A stretch of DNA of 64,000 nt from Sanderia malayensis (GCA_013076295.1 RQOL01000861.1:5124235-5188234); one strand, 5' to 3'; shown: positions 12,961 to 24,505, counted from the stretch's first letter. Notes: a model not told the origin generated them from the sequence alone. Translations and numbers: made by a program.

Positions 12961-13917
12961 TTAATCTTTCTTTATTCCAAAAAGAACAGTAAACATATCT
13001 CCCAGTCCATTTTCTTTCAAGAAAACATGAAATTTTCCAAGATCCATATGGTAGTCTCTTGCACCATGTGCATCAAAGTTTAATTCTTGGAAATCACTAA
13101 ACTTTCTATCAGGTATTTCAATGAAATCCTTTTGAACGCATGACATTCTTTTCCAGGATAAACGTTTTAGCCTAGCAAAATAATCATCAATATTTTTGTC
13201 AGTCCCTTCAACATAAACAACACCAGGTTTACCAGGCAAACTGAAACCAGAGAGTTCTAATTCTTTAGCCCAATTAATAATATCTTTCCTTTTTTCTTTA
13301 TTGTAGATGTGATGCATGTATAACCACATTGCAGCATGTTGTTCATCTTGTGTTTTTGATTTCTGCTCACAAGATACTTTAATCTCATTTGAAGCATTCA
13401 TTTGCTCAGGTATGTTGATGAATTTGTCTGCATTTTCTCTGATCCAATCTACAATGTTATAAACCATTGGATCCTCAGATTTATTTTGATTAATAAAACT
13501 CTTCAGGGCATCATTCCAGACGCTTTGTTCTGTTCTGTTCAGTTTATCTGAAGATATATAAACTCTGGGTAGTTCTTTGGGATACAAATGGGGCAACACA
13601 TAATTTATATTCAATACAAGACTAGATACACCTGAATCTTCACGGTTTAAATCATACAATAATGGTAGTTTCAAATCAAAACACAAGTACTTTAGATCGA
13701 AAATTTCTCTCAGAAAATCAACAGGATTTTTGTAACTGGTTTTCTCTCGATATTCCAAGCATAAGTCCCTGATTTGCGAAATTGATTCTTCACTGCATGG
13801 AGTATATTCCTCTTCAGAGAAAATACATGAAATTGTCTCAATTTCTGTTAACTGAGTTTCTAAACATAAAACCAATTCTTCAATCTCGTTGTCCATCTTT
13901 TCAGAATTGCACTTCAT
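12961..13917 (-). CDS. RWD domain-containing protein 2 (RWDD2) type, intronless
   Basis: The start is the ATG at 13917 (318 residues) or, better matching the family, the ATG at 13896 (311 residues, MDNEIEELV). The N-terminal RWD domain (about 5-135 of the shorter form) includes LNINYVLPHLYPKELP, matching the family's Leu-Pro-x-x-Tyr-Pro pattern. The C-terminal DUF1115/Prp3-type domain (about 195-311) includes WLYMHHIYNKEKRKDI, GFSLPGKPGVVYVEG and DYHMDLGKF, the same order as human RWDD2A/B. The biochemical role of the family is not established. The coding region is one exon. Its start lies 46 bp from the start of the small plus-strand gene, so the two probably share a promoter. Confidence 0.93.
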   Translation of the reverse strand: MKCNSEKMDNEIEELVLCLETQLTEIETISCIFSEEEYTPCSEESISQIRDLCLEYREKTSYKNPVDFLREIFDLKYLCFDLKLPLLYDLNREDSGVSSLVLNINYVLPHLYPKELPRVYISSDKLNRTEQSVWNDALKSFINQNKSEDPMVYNIVDWIRENADKFINIPEQMNASNEIKVSCEQKSKTQDEQHAAMWLYMHHIYNKEKRKDIINWAKELELSGFSLPGKPGVVYVEGTDKNIDDYFARLKRLSWKRMSCVQKDFIEIPDRKFSDFQELNFDAHGARDYHMDLGKFHVFLKENGLGDMFTVLFGIKKD

Positions 13918-13962
13918 AACGACAACAACAACAAGCAGCCATTTGTAAACAGTCTCGGTCGG
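13918..13962. promoter_or_regulatory. Probable bidirectional promoter / 5' UTR region
   Basis: Only about 45 bp separate the possible start codon at 13917 (minus, RWDD2-type) from the ATG at 13963 (plus, small spliced gene). If both are used, the two 5' UTRs must overlap or be extremely short. No TATA box is visible. A GACAACAACAACAACAAG stretch lies at 13919-13936. Confidence 0.4.
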
Positions 13963-14886
13963 ATGGCACAAAAAATCAAAAGGAGGTCACAACCGCGCCA
14001 ACTTCGTGGTCTTTTGGTAAGCTCGTTCTTTGGCACGCTGACATCATCCTCGACAGATGCAAAGAAGATTGTCTGCAATTTTGGAAAAAGAGGAGAGGCT
14101 TCAAAGATTATCGAAGGTAAGATGCTATACTTTTACCCTAATTTCATTAATATCCCTGTTACAATAGCCATGATAAATGCATTTACTGTTTTTGGTACGG
14201 TGTATTTCAAACTCAGAAGCCACACGCGACCCAAATAAAAAGCAACTTTGCCAAATTTTGAACATGGCTGCCAGGCATGAGATGCTGCTAATAAATAGGC
14301 CATTAGCGGGGCAAAATCTCTCGTTCCCCAGCTTTTCTCTTCAAACATAAGTGCATTTACACGTTTTTTTACAAGAAACCTAGTTCTAGACACCCTAAAA
14401 TTTACGAAACTTTTAGAACTACAAGGAAATATTTAAGAAACATTAAAAGTTTCGGAAACACGTTTTTCTTTTACGGATTTAACAAATGTCAACTACAGTA
14501 TAAGTATGTTTTATGTGCTAAGCATAACATTGTCGGCTCCACATGACAATTTTTCCTTGTTATAATACTAATATTTTGCTACATCTACGTTTTTTCTTCG
14601 TTTTCACTACAACTTGTTTTCATTGAATTAAGAAACTTTTAACACTAAAATGTGGCTGCAAATTAAGAAACTTTTACTACTAGGCCGTGAGCCAGGTTTC
14701 TTATAAAAAACGGTGTATTCACAAATCTACCTCTCTCTTGTTGCGTTGTTAGTATATTTGTTTAATAATAATTGCAATTCAGCGCAATTAACGATACAAA
14801 TAAATAAAGTAAGAAAAAATTTGACTTTGATGAACCTGGGTCTGATTTTCATTTTTTTTTCAGCTCGTGAGATGATGGCATCATAG
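13963..14886 (+). CDS. Small two-exon gene, 58 residues, unrecognised
   Basis: Exons 13963-14116 and 14864-14886 join in frame across a GT-AG intron (donor GAAG|gtaaga, acceptor after a poly-T run). The 58-residue basic peptide starts MAQKIKRRSQPRQL and ends Ala-Arg-Glu-Met-Met-Ala-Ser. It has a short moderately hydrophobic stretch (GLLVSSFFGTL) after a strongly basic N-terminus, which would suit a mitochondrial presequence or small membrane protein. An AATAAA at 15037-15042 would serve as poly(A) signal. I do not recognise the family, and a noncoding transcript is possible. It is divergent from the RWDD2-type gene. Confidence 0.45.
14358..14717. mobile_element. TA-flanked MITE, family 1 (copy A)
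   Basis: About 360 bp with imperfect terminal inverted repeats (ACACG-T-tract-ACAAGAAACCT at the left, AGGTTTCTTATAAAAAACGGTGT at the right), flanked by TA on each side, as in Tc1/mariner-type insertions. The interior has several AAGAAACTTTTA blocks. It lies in the intron of the small 58-residue gene. A second copy is at 29810-30217. Confidence 0.75.
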
Positions 14887-15187
14887 ACGTGATTTCACAA
14901 GGTCTGCATCAAGTAGAAGAGGTTACGAAGAAAAGACGAACGTTTTCACAACCATTGTTCATTTATTCACTTTTTTTAATATACTGCCTGTTTAATTCAT
15001 TACTATTAAAAGTTAGGGTGTGTGATTTTTGGGTGAAATAAAAGGTACAGAGTAATAAAATAGATGATAATCATTTAGGATATGTTAGGGAAATCTGTTG
15101 TTCTTGTAGGATAGTGCATCAGGCTAATGTAAGGATCTGCCAATTATCCTAGGCTAAAAGCGCATTAAAAAGGTAATGGCGTAATTA

Positions 15188-15396
15188 GGTTAGTTGGGAT
15201 AGCTAGAGGGGGTGGTTGGCATAGGTACTGCGTGGGTGTGATAGCTACAAAGAGCCATTTGTGCTCCCTGCAGCGTTCATAGGCAACTAAAGGGGGTGCC
15301 TATAAACGCTGCAGGGAGCCCAAACGGCTCTTTGTAGCTATCACAGCCACGCAGTGCCTGCGCGAACCACCCCCTCTAGTTATCCCCACTAAAACC
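15188..15396. mobile_element. Perfectly foldable 0.2-kb palindromic element
   Basis: Two arms of about 95-100 bp are inverted copies of each other around a centre near 15285-15295. Matched blocks include GCTAGAGGGGGTGGTT with AACCACCCCCTCTAGTT, GATAGCTACAAAGAGCC with GGCTCTTTGTAGCTATC, and CTCCCTGCAGCGTT with AACGCTGCAGGGAG. A foldback-type MITE is the simplest reading. Confidence 0.8.
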
Positions 15397-15538
15397 ATAC
15401 GGTTGCTGGTTTGTCCCGGCCACCTGATTCAGTAAAAGGTGGGAGGGAGTAAAAAACTAATTAAAAAATTCTAAAATAAAAATCTGAACCCCTGACCTAT
15501 GGCTGTTGCTTCATTACGTATCCATCGTCTCCTATGTT

Positions 15539-16893
15539 TAGAGTAAATACTGGACATAATGGTGAAGTGTCGTTTCGTATAGTGGCTCCGCGTATCGTAT
15601 TATGGATTGTGTTATCGCATAATGGAAATACATTTCGCTGAATTGAATAAGGATGAGCGTGTGTCGTGTCGTATAGTGGTGACTCTGCTAATCGCGTGAT
15701 CACTATACGACATACGTACAATAATTTTGTCCAATGTTTAACGGTGCAGTTCACATCGTCGTGCAGCGTATTTGATTGACAGCTGTAACAATCGGTGGGA
15801 GGAGTGGGGTGGATCTAGCTATATTATAACATCCACCTAATGTCAATTTTCTTGTGCAAGTTACGGGGGTTTTATTACAAACTATTTTATTGCAAGAGTA
15901 ACAAAACCGAAACACAGCCGGAGCAACTGATCGACCTCCAGTTTGGGACCAACTTGGGACTGTTTACCCAGTTATATTACACCCAATAAATCGTTGATTA
16001 ACGCAAAGCGCGTACTTACAACATACAGACCTGTAGAAAAGGGACCCTACTTTTGGAATCTTGACGGTATTTTATTTTGAAAAACTTACTTCTCACAGAG
16101 GCCTAATCTTGTAAACAAACAGCTTGGTCCCATGTACATCTAGCGTTTTATTCCAGATGGAGATAATTAATTTGTAATGCCGTATTATTGAAATATGGTC
16201 GTGTGCCGCCTGGGCATAAATTTGGATGGCTCTATGTTCCCTTTTTCTAACAAAATAATGACTTTGAAAACGCCTCTGTCACGATAGATGTACATAGGAC
16301 CAAGCTGTTTGTTTACAAGATTAGGCTTCTGTGAGAAGTAAGTAAGTTCTTCAAAATAAAATACCATCAAGATTCCAAAAGTAGGGTCCGTTTTCTACAA
16401 GTCTGTAGGTTGTAAGTACGCGCTTTGCGTTAATCAACGATTTATTGGGTGTAATATAACTGGGTAAATAGTCCCAAGTTGGTCCCAAACTGGAGGTCGA
16501 TCAGTTGCCCCGGCTGCGTTTCGGTTTTGTTACTCTTGCAATAAAATAGTTTGTAATAAAACCCCCGTAACTTGCACAAAAAAATTGACATTAGGTGGAT
16601 GTTATAATATAGCTAGATCCACCCCACTCCTCCCACCGATTGTTACAGCTGTCAATCAAATACGCTGCACGACGATGTGAACTGCACCGTTAAACATTGG
16701 ACATAATGATGGTACGTATGTCGTATAGTGATCACGCGATTAGCAGAGTCACCACTATACGACACGACACACGCTCATCCTTATTCAATTCAACGAAATG
16801 TATTTCCATTATACGATAACACATTCCATAATACGATACGGGGAGCCACTATACGAAACGACACTTCACTATTATGTCCCGTATTTAACTCTA
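15539..16893. mobile_element. 1.35-kb foldback element (long inverted repeat)
   Basis: The left arm (about 15539-16145) and right arm (about 16285-16893) are near-identical inverted copies of roughly 605 bp, separated by about 140 bp. Both arms contain GATCACTATACGAC-type blocks, a CCCACCGATTGTTACAGCTG block and its complement, and the same TTACTTCTCACAGA segment near the centre. The outer ends read TAGAGTAAATAC and GTATTTAACTCTA. CCTATG occurs just outside both ends and may be the target-site duplication. No transposase frame was seen; the mirrored short frames inside are by-products of the symmetry. Confidence 0.85.
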
Positions 16894-17862
16894 TACCTAT
16901 GCACCTCAAAAACGTTGTTAGAGGTCCCAAGGCCATGACTCTATTCCCAAGCGATAAGAAAATGCTATATCCAGGTTCTAAATCAATCAAAATGTCCTCC
17001 TATCACAATTTATTGCCAAGTTCATCTGGTCGAAATTAATGTCTTAACAAAGCTATCGGCTTCACAGCATGTTGCAAACCAACAGAACAGAACCATAAAA
17101 TACAACTTTTGTAGTCCGAAAACTTGGTCTGTTCACAATTAAGCCAAACGTTCCTAGGCCCCGTTTTAAAAAGAGCATTATACAGTTTGGGTTGCGTGAA
17201 AATCGAACCGAGAAAAGGAAAGCAGTAAGCATTGCCCCTGGTCTACACTAAATTCCACCAGCTATATTATACTCCTACCTTTGGTATATCAAGTTAATAC
17301 CCTTCGTTAAGCTTAGATGGAAAATTTTGCAGGCTATACTACGCTCATACCTTGGGATATACTCGGTTAATACCTCTGGCTAACCAAAGCTGAGACCTTG
17401 TGCTATACTACATTAATATTCCAGGCAATACTATGCTCGCCTCTGGCTATTAGAGATTAATATCTCAGGCTATACTACGCTCATACATTTGCATATACTC
17501 GGTTAATACCTCTGGCTAACCAAAGCTGATACCTTGTGCTATACTACATGCTTGTACTCTTGGCTATAGCATGGCAGTGCATCTAGTAATACTAATAGCA
17601 CTGACTAAATTTAGCTGATACATATTCTAAAGAGTTTAATTTCATTTAATTTATCTGCAAAATCCTACTTTAACTTCACTGGTTCACAACAAAACAGCTA
17701 TTCTACAAAAAACATCTAAAAATGCAAAAAATAAATTTATTCAGATAGGTTAATTTTTGCCTATTTAAGAATCCAAAAAGAATCCAATTTAAGGCTTTAG
17801 GGTACATTCTTTTGTGTAATTGATGTCAGAGCAAACCAATATCAAATTCAGTGACCCCGGCT
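16894..17862. other. Intergenic stretch with a local tandem repeat
   Basis: No gene recognised. It contains the 136-bp tandem repeat annotated separately; the flanks are AT-rich unique sequence. Confidence 0.5.
17331..17556. repeat. 136-bp tandem repeat, about 1.7 units
   Basis: GGCTATACTACGCTCATAC starts at about 17332 and again at about 17468. The following ATACTCGGTTAATACCTCTG and CTAACCAAAGCTGA blocks repeat in the same order. The first unit has internal sub-similarity (GGCTATACTACG, GGCAATACTATG). No coding potential. Confidence 0.8.
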
Positions 17863-18099
17863 TCAATTAGAACGATGTGTGCAATGCTTAATACATTTCC
17901 TTATTTTGGATGTGAACAGACCTGAATTTTCTTCCTTCTTGAGAAATATCTCACAGAAATGAAGAAGAGCAAGAGCTTCAAAATTTTTGGCCAGGGTCCT
18001 ATTATGTTTCGGAACTTGGAGAATCATGTGATAATGAAGATCATTGCGAGAGAGTGACATAAATATAGATACCAACATCTTCTCACCTTGAGAACAGCA

Positions 18100-19115
18100 C
18101 ACACTAGCCAAGGACATAACAACATGAATGAGCCACAATAGGTCTTACCAGACATGGAAACCAAATGATGCAGAAAGGTAGTACAGATGCAACTCCACAG
18201 GATCAGGGCTTGGTTTACTTCTTCTAAATCTACAAAATAAATAGAAAATTATTAACATACAGTAATGCAACTTTAAATATATATAACAATGGCACAAGCA
18301 TAGGAGACAACAAGGTTTATATTGTTAGTAAAGTACATCCACTTACAGTTGGACAAAGTTTCAGTTTGTTGGCTTTTTATTTCATCTTGCGTAGCAACTG
18401 ATGGCTTTCTATCGCCAAGTATTCGGAAATTAGCAGCTGATGTGCTGTTGTTCTTCGAGTCATGCTAAAAAAATAACAGAATTTTATGTGAGCTGTCTTG
18501 TGGAGAAAGTCTGATGCGCGATTCTCATAGTAAAAACTTGCTCATGTGAGACCTTCTGAAAAAAACTAGATAGGCCAGGTTGGAAAACATGCTTGCTGTC
18601 GCACCTACGTTATATTTTGGAGCTATAGTGTCGCAGCTAGGGTCTGTCTCATTTAAATTTTGCAAAAATTTTGTCACAGCTCGAAGGCTGAGCCAATAAA
18701 TGAGTTTTAAGTTAGTTCGTCTTGCATCCTGTCAGTCACTGAATGCTTGTTCCTTCCTCCAGATTCTTGTGCTTCAGTACAACAACCCAACTCCAAGAAC
18801 TTGTCCACAAATACCCTCTAATGCTAATCTACAGTATAGAAAGCAGCAAGCACCCACACCCAAAGTACGCCCAGTTTTCGATGTACAATGAGCGGATATT
18901 TATGGCAATTTCTTGGATGTGCATTTTCCATGCTCTGCAGACTGGACCCAAGATAAAAGTTTATAATTTCTTTAGGCCATTTTTTAGGGTTCCTCTGGCC
19001 TCCCTCAAAAGAGGTTTCATTTTATGAAATATTCAGGACGCCTGGTCATGGTAAGTGCGAAATAATTCCCAAGGACATACATACTTACCAATTTGCCTAT
19101 TCTTGATATCTTCAT
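18100..19115 (-). CDS. Candidate spliced gene, 5' part, unrecognised
   Basis: Proposed minus-strand exons: 19115-19089 (ATG, MKISRIGKL, donor TTG|gtaagt), 18464-18347 (39 codons plus one base, starting HDSKNNSTSAANF, donor ACT|gtaagt), and 18229 leftward (TATTTAGAAGAAGTA frame, LEEVNQALILWSCICTTFLH). The first two junctions and the third acceptor keep one reading frame. The third exon either ends at a strong donor near 18149 or reads on to a second donor near 18088; I could not resolve the rest. It is head to head with ERLEC1 (start codons about 230 bp apart). Family not recognised. Confidence 0.35.
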
Positions 19116-19345
19116 CTTCTCAAAAGAAACATTTTCCAGGCCACGCCAAACCCATAAAAAGACGTGGAGCCAATGCCAATACCCAGAATGCTGCTCAAAG
19201 GGTGGGGAGAAGTGATGAATGAATGATTGTGTATTGTTGTTGTCGTTTCGTTGTTGTTATGAAGTTTGAATTGAATTGTTTTGTTTTGTCAGCATTCGGC
19301 AATCAAGTGGTTCTTTTGCTGCTTTGTATATTTCATGGAAAGAAT

Positions 19346-22300
19346 ATGAAACGTTTAAAAATGAATACCTTATGGGAGGATTGTAAAAAGACAAAGAAAA
19401 TTAAATTAAAATATGCTTTTAGAAGTTACCCGTCGCATTTTGTATTGCTGATAATTGCGTTGGTTTTGGTAGATCTGGTGGATCTTTGTACATCTATCAG
19501 TCATAAATATATTCCTGAATTCAATGACAAGTTAATATTTGATATTTCGTGGAAAGGAAGCGAACAACAGGTAATCAACACATTTCAATAATTTTATTTA
19601 AATTTTAATTTACAATCTACGACACCATTTTCTATTATATTATAGCACTAGCAAAACAAAGAAAACTTAAAATACCATATTATCATTACAAGTGAAGTGC
19701 ATGATAGATACCTTGCATTAACTTGAACAATCAATAGAGTGCATTGTCTTGCATGCTTGACATATTAAAACTTTACTGTTCTTTGCATAATTTTAGCTGA
19801 TTGTTTCTGCTTGGATTTTTCAGAATCCCTTACTCAAAGGAAGACAGTCTGTGATTATAAACACTCTAGAAAAGGAGAAATATCAATGCTTCCTGCCAAA
19901 AATAAGTGCAGACGACAAGGTAATAATGTGTATATGTATAATTTTGGAGTATATGAAGGTGAAGGTGAAATGGTGTTTTAGCGCCAGTCGCTAGGATGTC
20001 AGTAGTAGGTTAACTAATCGAGACCTCAACCCTGGCTGTGACGCTACAGTGGCTGGGCTCGAACCCTGACCACACTGAGCTCTTGACACCACAGGTCAGC
20101 TGGATTACACCACCATGCCACAGCACCTTCATATCAAATGTTCACAATGTGTATTGCATAATATTGATCTTGGTTGTCTTCTAATGACGTGGCGTGCTTT
20201 GTTTTAGGATAATGCAAATCAGCAGAATGGTATTCCAGCTGAAATGCTTCTTCACAATCTGATAAGTCAAAAAACAAAATGCTCTTACAGGGTGAGACAG
20301 GCACAACTATTAATTGTTGATAACCCTTGTTGACAGTGCCCATAGATTGGTTGGGTAGATGGTCTTCTTCATTCCAAAGCATTTCACTCAAAATCTGTCT
20401 TTTCCATTCATAGCTGGAGCCATATTGGACTTATGAGGTTTGCCATGGTTTGCATGTGAGACAATTTCACGAAGAAAAGGGAGTGGGGACAGTATGTTTT
20501 GCTTGTTAATTTGTCCTGCAACAGAATTGTTCATCATTCAATCTGGTTGAAAATATCTTGTATAAAATTTTCTCCTCTGACTGACTTTTCATCAGAATTC
20601 CTATGATCCATTTCTTTACAATTTTACCTGAAAGCTTAATGAAAAGACTGTTCTTTCTAGGATAAGATAAAGCTTCAAGAATACTTCCTTGGAAGAGCAG
20701 AAATAGGTGAGCAATTGGTGTTCCCCCCCACCAACACTGAAAGAAATCTTGAACTAAGCTTTTCTTTGAGTAACTTCCATGGTAACTTTTTTCCAGTTGA
20801 GCAAGCCCCAAATAGTGAGAGTGAAAATGAAAATGAGAAACCAAGAACAAAAGCAGAAGCCAAGGTGAGCATCACCTACTTTAATATTTATTATATATTA
20901 ATATTAAATATATTATACATCAATATCATAAATTACTTTAATATTTTCAAAAAGGCTTACCAATATGGCACATCTTTCGGGACAGTTTCAAAATAATTTG
21001 CCAATACCACTATCCTTTACCTATCTCCATTCTAAAGACCACAGTAATGGCCACTGGTAACATTAAAATCTTTTCTTATTCCAAAGGTGCCAGCAATGAT
21101 TATCAATGGCAGAAACACACCATATTATAATGTGTCTTACGGAAATGGAACACCCTGTGATATAACTGGACAAAAACCAAGGATGGCCTCAATTCTCTAC
21201 ATCTGTCATGAATCTGCTAATAATGAGGTAGACAATCTTTAAGCTCTATTGGTTTGATTAGCTGATAGGGGACATGACCTCAGAAGATTCAGGAATGTTT
21301 CATAGATGCTAAAATGCCTGAACAAAATTTCGAATGCAGTCTTTTCTTGTTGTTCCTGAAGACTTCTCCAGGCTATTCTGAGCACTGCCTAGTTGATAGT
21401 CTTGGCTTGAGTTAACCTAATGTAACTTCAGTCTACTTGTCTGAAATCCTTAGCTAAATCCAACCAGTATTACAAGTCTTGTCAACCCAGAACGAATTGC
21501 TTCACATGACACTAATCTTTGCCTGTAATATTCTATTGACTAGATTGTTAGTGTGAAAGAAGTAACAACATGCGAGTACGAAGTCTTGATTCTAAATTCA
21601 GACCTCTGCAATAATCCTGCATACATGTATGTCAATTCTATTTATTCATTATTTTTACAACATTGAACTCTTTCCTGCCTTCTCGAACACACTAATTTTC
21701 TTGCATAACATTATAGTGTGAAAGATAAGCCAGTTCTTGATATAAAATGTCTGCCACTGGGTGATTCACCAAGGTTAGATCAACACTTTTTTGTTTAACA
21801 TGTTTATTATGGTTTTATTACGATATATTTGTGATGCAGTTATCTGCAATACATAGCCCCCACCTTACAGTATGAATTATTAAGAAGAGTTTCATCAGCC
21901 AGTTACCAAGTATAAGGGTTTCAATACAGACTTGTATTCCACCACAGCTGGAGTATATCCGTATATTGGTATATAAAATAGTTGTTTAACAATTAAAAGT
22001 CATGTTTATGCTTTTGTCATCAGAATAGAGTTAATAATGTCATATTGTCCTGATAATAGCAAATTTTGTATTTTTTGTTCAGTCGTCCTAAAAGTTTGGA
22101 AGAACACGAGGCACTTACATTGGAACAGCAAGCTGCCAAAGAGGTATGTTTATAAATCATAGAAGTGCTCAATCTTCACTGCACTGTGGGCATACAATAA
22201 TTGACAAAAGTCCTTGGGATACATGCGAGATTACAAAGAAGCCTGTCAACCTGCAAATCTATTTTTTTTGTGTAGGTTAATTCAACCATCGACTCCATCT

Positions 22301-24505
22301 AAAACGATGTCTCTCAAACATACCCACTTGATCGTTGTGCAAAAAAAACTTTGTTGTTATTGTATAAGACTGTTTTTCGAGACAACATCGTTTGGAGGAG
22401 AAGGACGATGAAGCATACGTACAAAACTTGCGAAAGTGTCCTAGGATTTTTTACCCCTATTTGGTGTTTTGTTTCCAGAACCCTCTCCTACTAGTCGCCA
22501 ATTGAATACCAAAACCAATGGTGTTAAGATGAGGTGCAGTAAAATCCAGCTAACTCAAACTTATCTTGTTTCCTTTGCAGACAATCAAGGTACCTATCAT
22601 ACCAACACAGAGCCCTGAAACCGTCGAGCAACAATTGCCAATTGAGCCTGTTCCCGAACCAGTTATAGAAAGTCACGACATCGCCAAAACAGAAAAGATC
22701 TCTACAACTGCTGATGAGCAACTGACAAAAGATTTCTTGAATGGTGACTACTGTTTGCAAGGGGTTAGTTGCAATTAATCGGTCAATGTATACATTGTTT
22801 AGTTTCGTGCACCGTATGAGAAAGGTACTGTATCACCCTATGGAATATACAGCTCAGAGGACTATATTGCTTGGTGGGCCCTGGTATAATGCGTGACGTG
22901 ACAAGAACGCAGTCCTGAAGCTTGGTCGCTGTGGTTAACAATAAAGCTCCACCTGATGTTGTGATCTCTTTTTATACGTATAACAATGAACCTACAACGA
23001 GGGCAGATAGAACACAAATGATGTGGCACTTATCATAATCCTGTTGCAGGGCATTGGCTGGTGGTTATATGAGTTTTGCAATGGAAAATACGTGATGCAG
23101 TTTCATCAGGTGAAATACCTCGTAGAATGTAGCATGCACCCTATTTACACCTCAAGTAAATGGCACAGTCTGCACACATGACGTTGCATGTTTTTCCCAG
23201 CTGAATTAACTTTTCCAAAATCTATTTTCAGGAGCCAGATCAAGCGAAAACGGTCATCTATCTTGGTTTCTGGAATTCAGAGGTTCGTCTACCTTTCATT
23301 GTTATTCACCTCACTCACTCACAAACACGGGTCGTCTTCTATTCTATCATTGTGTGTTGTGAAATGTTTTCTGATCTTCAATTTTGAACCCACAGGAGCA
23401 CCACAAATGGAGAAAATCAAAGAAGCGTAAAACATCCCAGAAGTAAGACATCATCTTCGTGTTCTTTATTATTGCTTGATAAGACTCTGATTCGCTTGAT
23501 GTCTGACGTCACACACCTTCATTTCATCGAATCTGATCTGGCTTGACTGTACTTTAGAGATGCTAAACTGTAACCAATGAGTATGTTTGTAACGAATATT
23601 GTACCTCTTGCTTCAGCTATGTGACCCATTATTACTCTAACGGTGACGTATGCGACCTGACGGGCAAACCAAGAAATGCACAAGTCAAGTTGAAGTAAGT
23701 TGTTTGTATTCGTCAGCATATACGCTTTTTTACAAGAAAGTACTTTATAAGAAAGTTGTGCGCGGTTCTTCAAAAGGTTAAGAAACTTCAGTGCTGGATT
23801 TAAACCTAAGAAAATTGAAAAATTTAGACACTGAACACTTCGCAGAGAAATTATCGTGCAAAAGCGAAACATTTGGCTTAGTGACCATTAGTCCCAAACT
23901 GCATTTATTTGTTGAACTGCGAACGACGTAACAGAGTAGTGTAGTGACACAAATGGCTTTGGAACAGCACACATTGTATTTGAAGCAGAAGCTAATTTAA
24001 TCCGTGCTACATTAAATTCTCGGATTCGAGGCTTAGCGTTAGTAATTCTGTTGTGTTATATATTTGCGATTATACTTGTAGATGCATGGAAGGTCAAACT
24101 GGTCAACAGATATCGATATACATGGTGGAGCCATCTCCGTGTGAATATATCATCGGGGTTCGTATAGATGCAACCATTCATTATTTGTTGTTGAACAGCA
24201 GCTATCACAATAGCTGTCTCCATTATTGGCTAATAACGATGCCACGTGTATCAACCATACCATTGCAAAGATGCAACATATGCTCATGTGTATAATTCCT
24301 TCAAATATCCAAGACATGTACACTTGAGACATGTGGCTAAAAACTTCGGGGTCCTAATTTTCCATGACTTCACCAAGTAGAATTGCTACACTATTTATCA
24401 AACGTTGTCTCCATGTTCATACGCTTTCTTTTTCAGATTGAATCCCCGATATTTTGCCCACTCATAGCCACTGCCAATGACGATGGACTATTTCTAGCAA
24501 AATAG
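19346..24505 (+). CDS. ERLEC1: Endoplasmic reticulum lectin 1 (erlectin), complete, 17 exons
   Basis: ER lumen lectin that recognises trimmed N-glycans on misfolded glycoproteins and works with the SEL1L/HRD1 degradation complex. Exons: 19346-19570, 19824-19919, 20208-20291, 20414-20491, 20661-20706, 20797-20864, 21087-21227, 21544-21626, 21717-21773, 22083-22143, 22581-22763, 23050-23109, 23232-23282, 23396-23442, 23617-23694, 24082-24157, 24437-24505. All phases close to 500 residues (human 483). A hydrophobic segment (about residues 31-48) acts as signal or anchor. Two MRH domains follow: the first has [17 protein letters not shown] and [15 protein letters not shown]; the second has [31 protein letters not shown] and [11 protein letters not shown]. 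The start is uncertain, because an in-frame ATG at 19223 would add 41 residues. No C-terminal HDEL-type signal is seen. Confidence 0.95.
19945..20128 (-). mobile_element. tRNA-derived SINE-like repeat in ERLEC1 intron 2
   Basis: On the minus strand the sequence starts GGCATGGTGGTGTAATCC and, about 45 bases later, has GGGTTCGAGCCC (plus strand 20056-20067), resembling the A and B boxes of a tRNA-type promoter. The outer ends carry inverted TATGAAGGTG and CACCTTCATA. It does not match the body of the SINE at 3204-3467, so it would be another family. Boundaries are approximate. Confidence 0.5.

Noticed and set aside
15497..17039. Mirrored open frames of 60-100 codons on both strands (e.g. 15497-15754 and 16728-17039)
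   Set aside because: They are translations of the two arms of the foldback element, sharing the same peptide because of the inverted repeat. No start context, splice site or family resemblance.
18088..18104. 17-nt microexon between a TAG acceptor and |gtgaga in the candidate gene left of ERLEC1
   Set aside because: It would need a 45-nt intron. Simple read-through keeps the same frame, so no microexon is needed.
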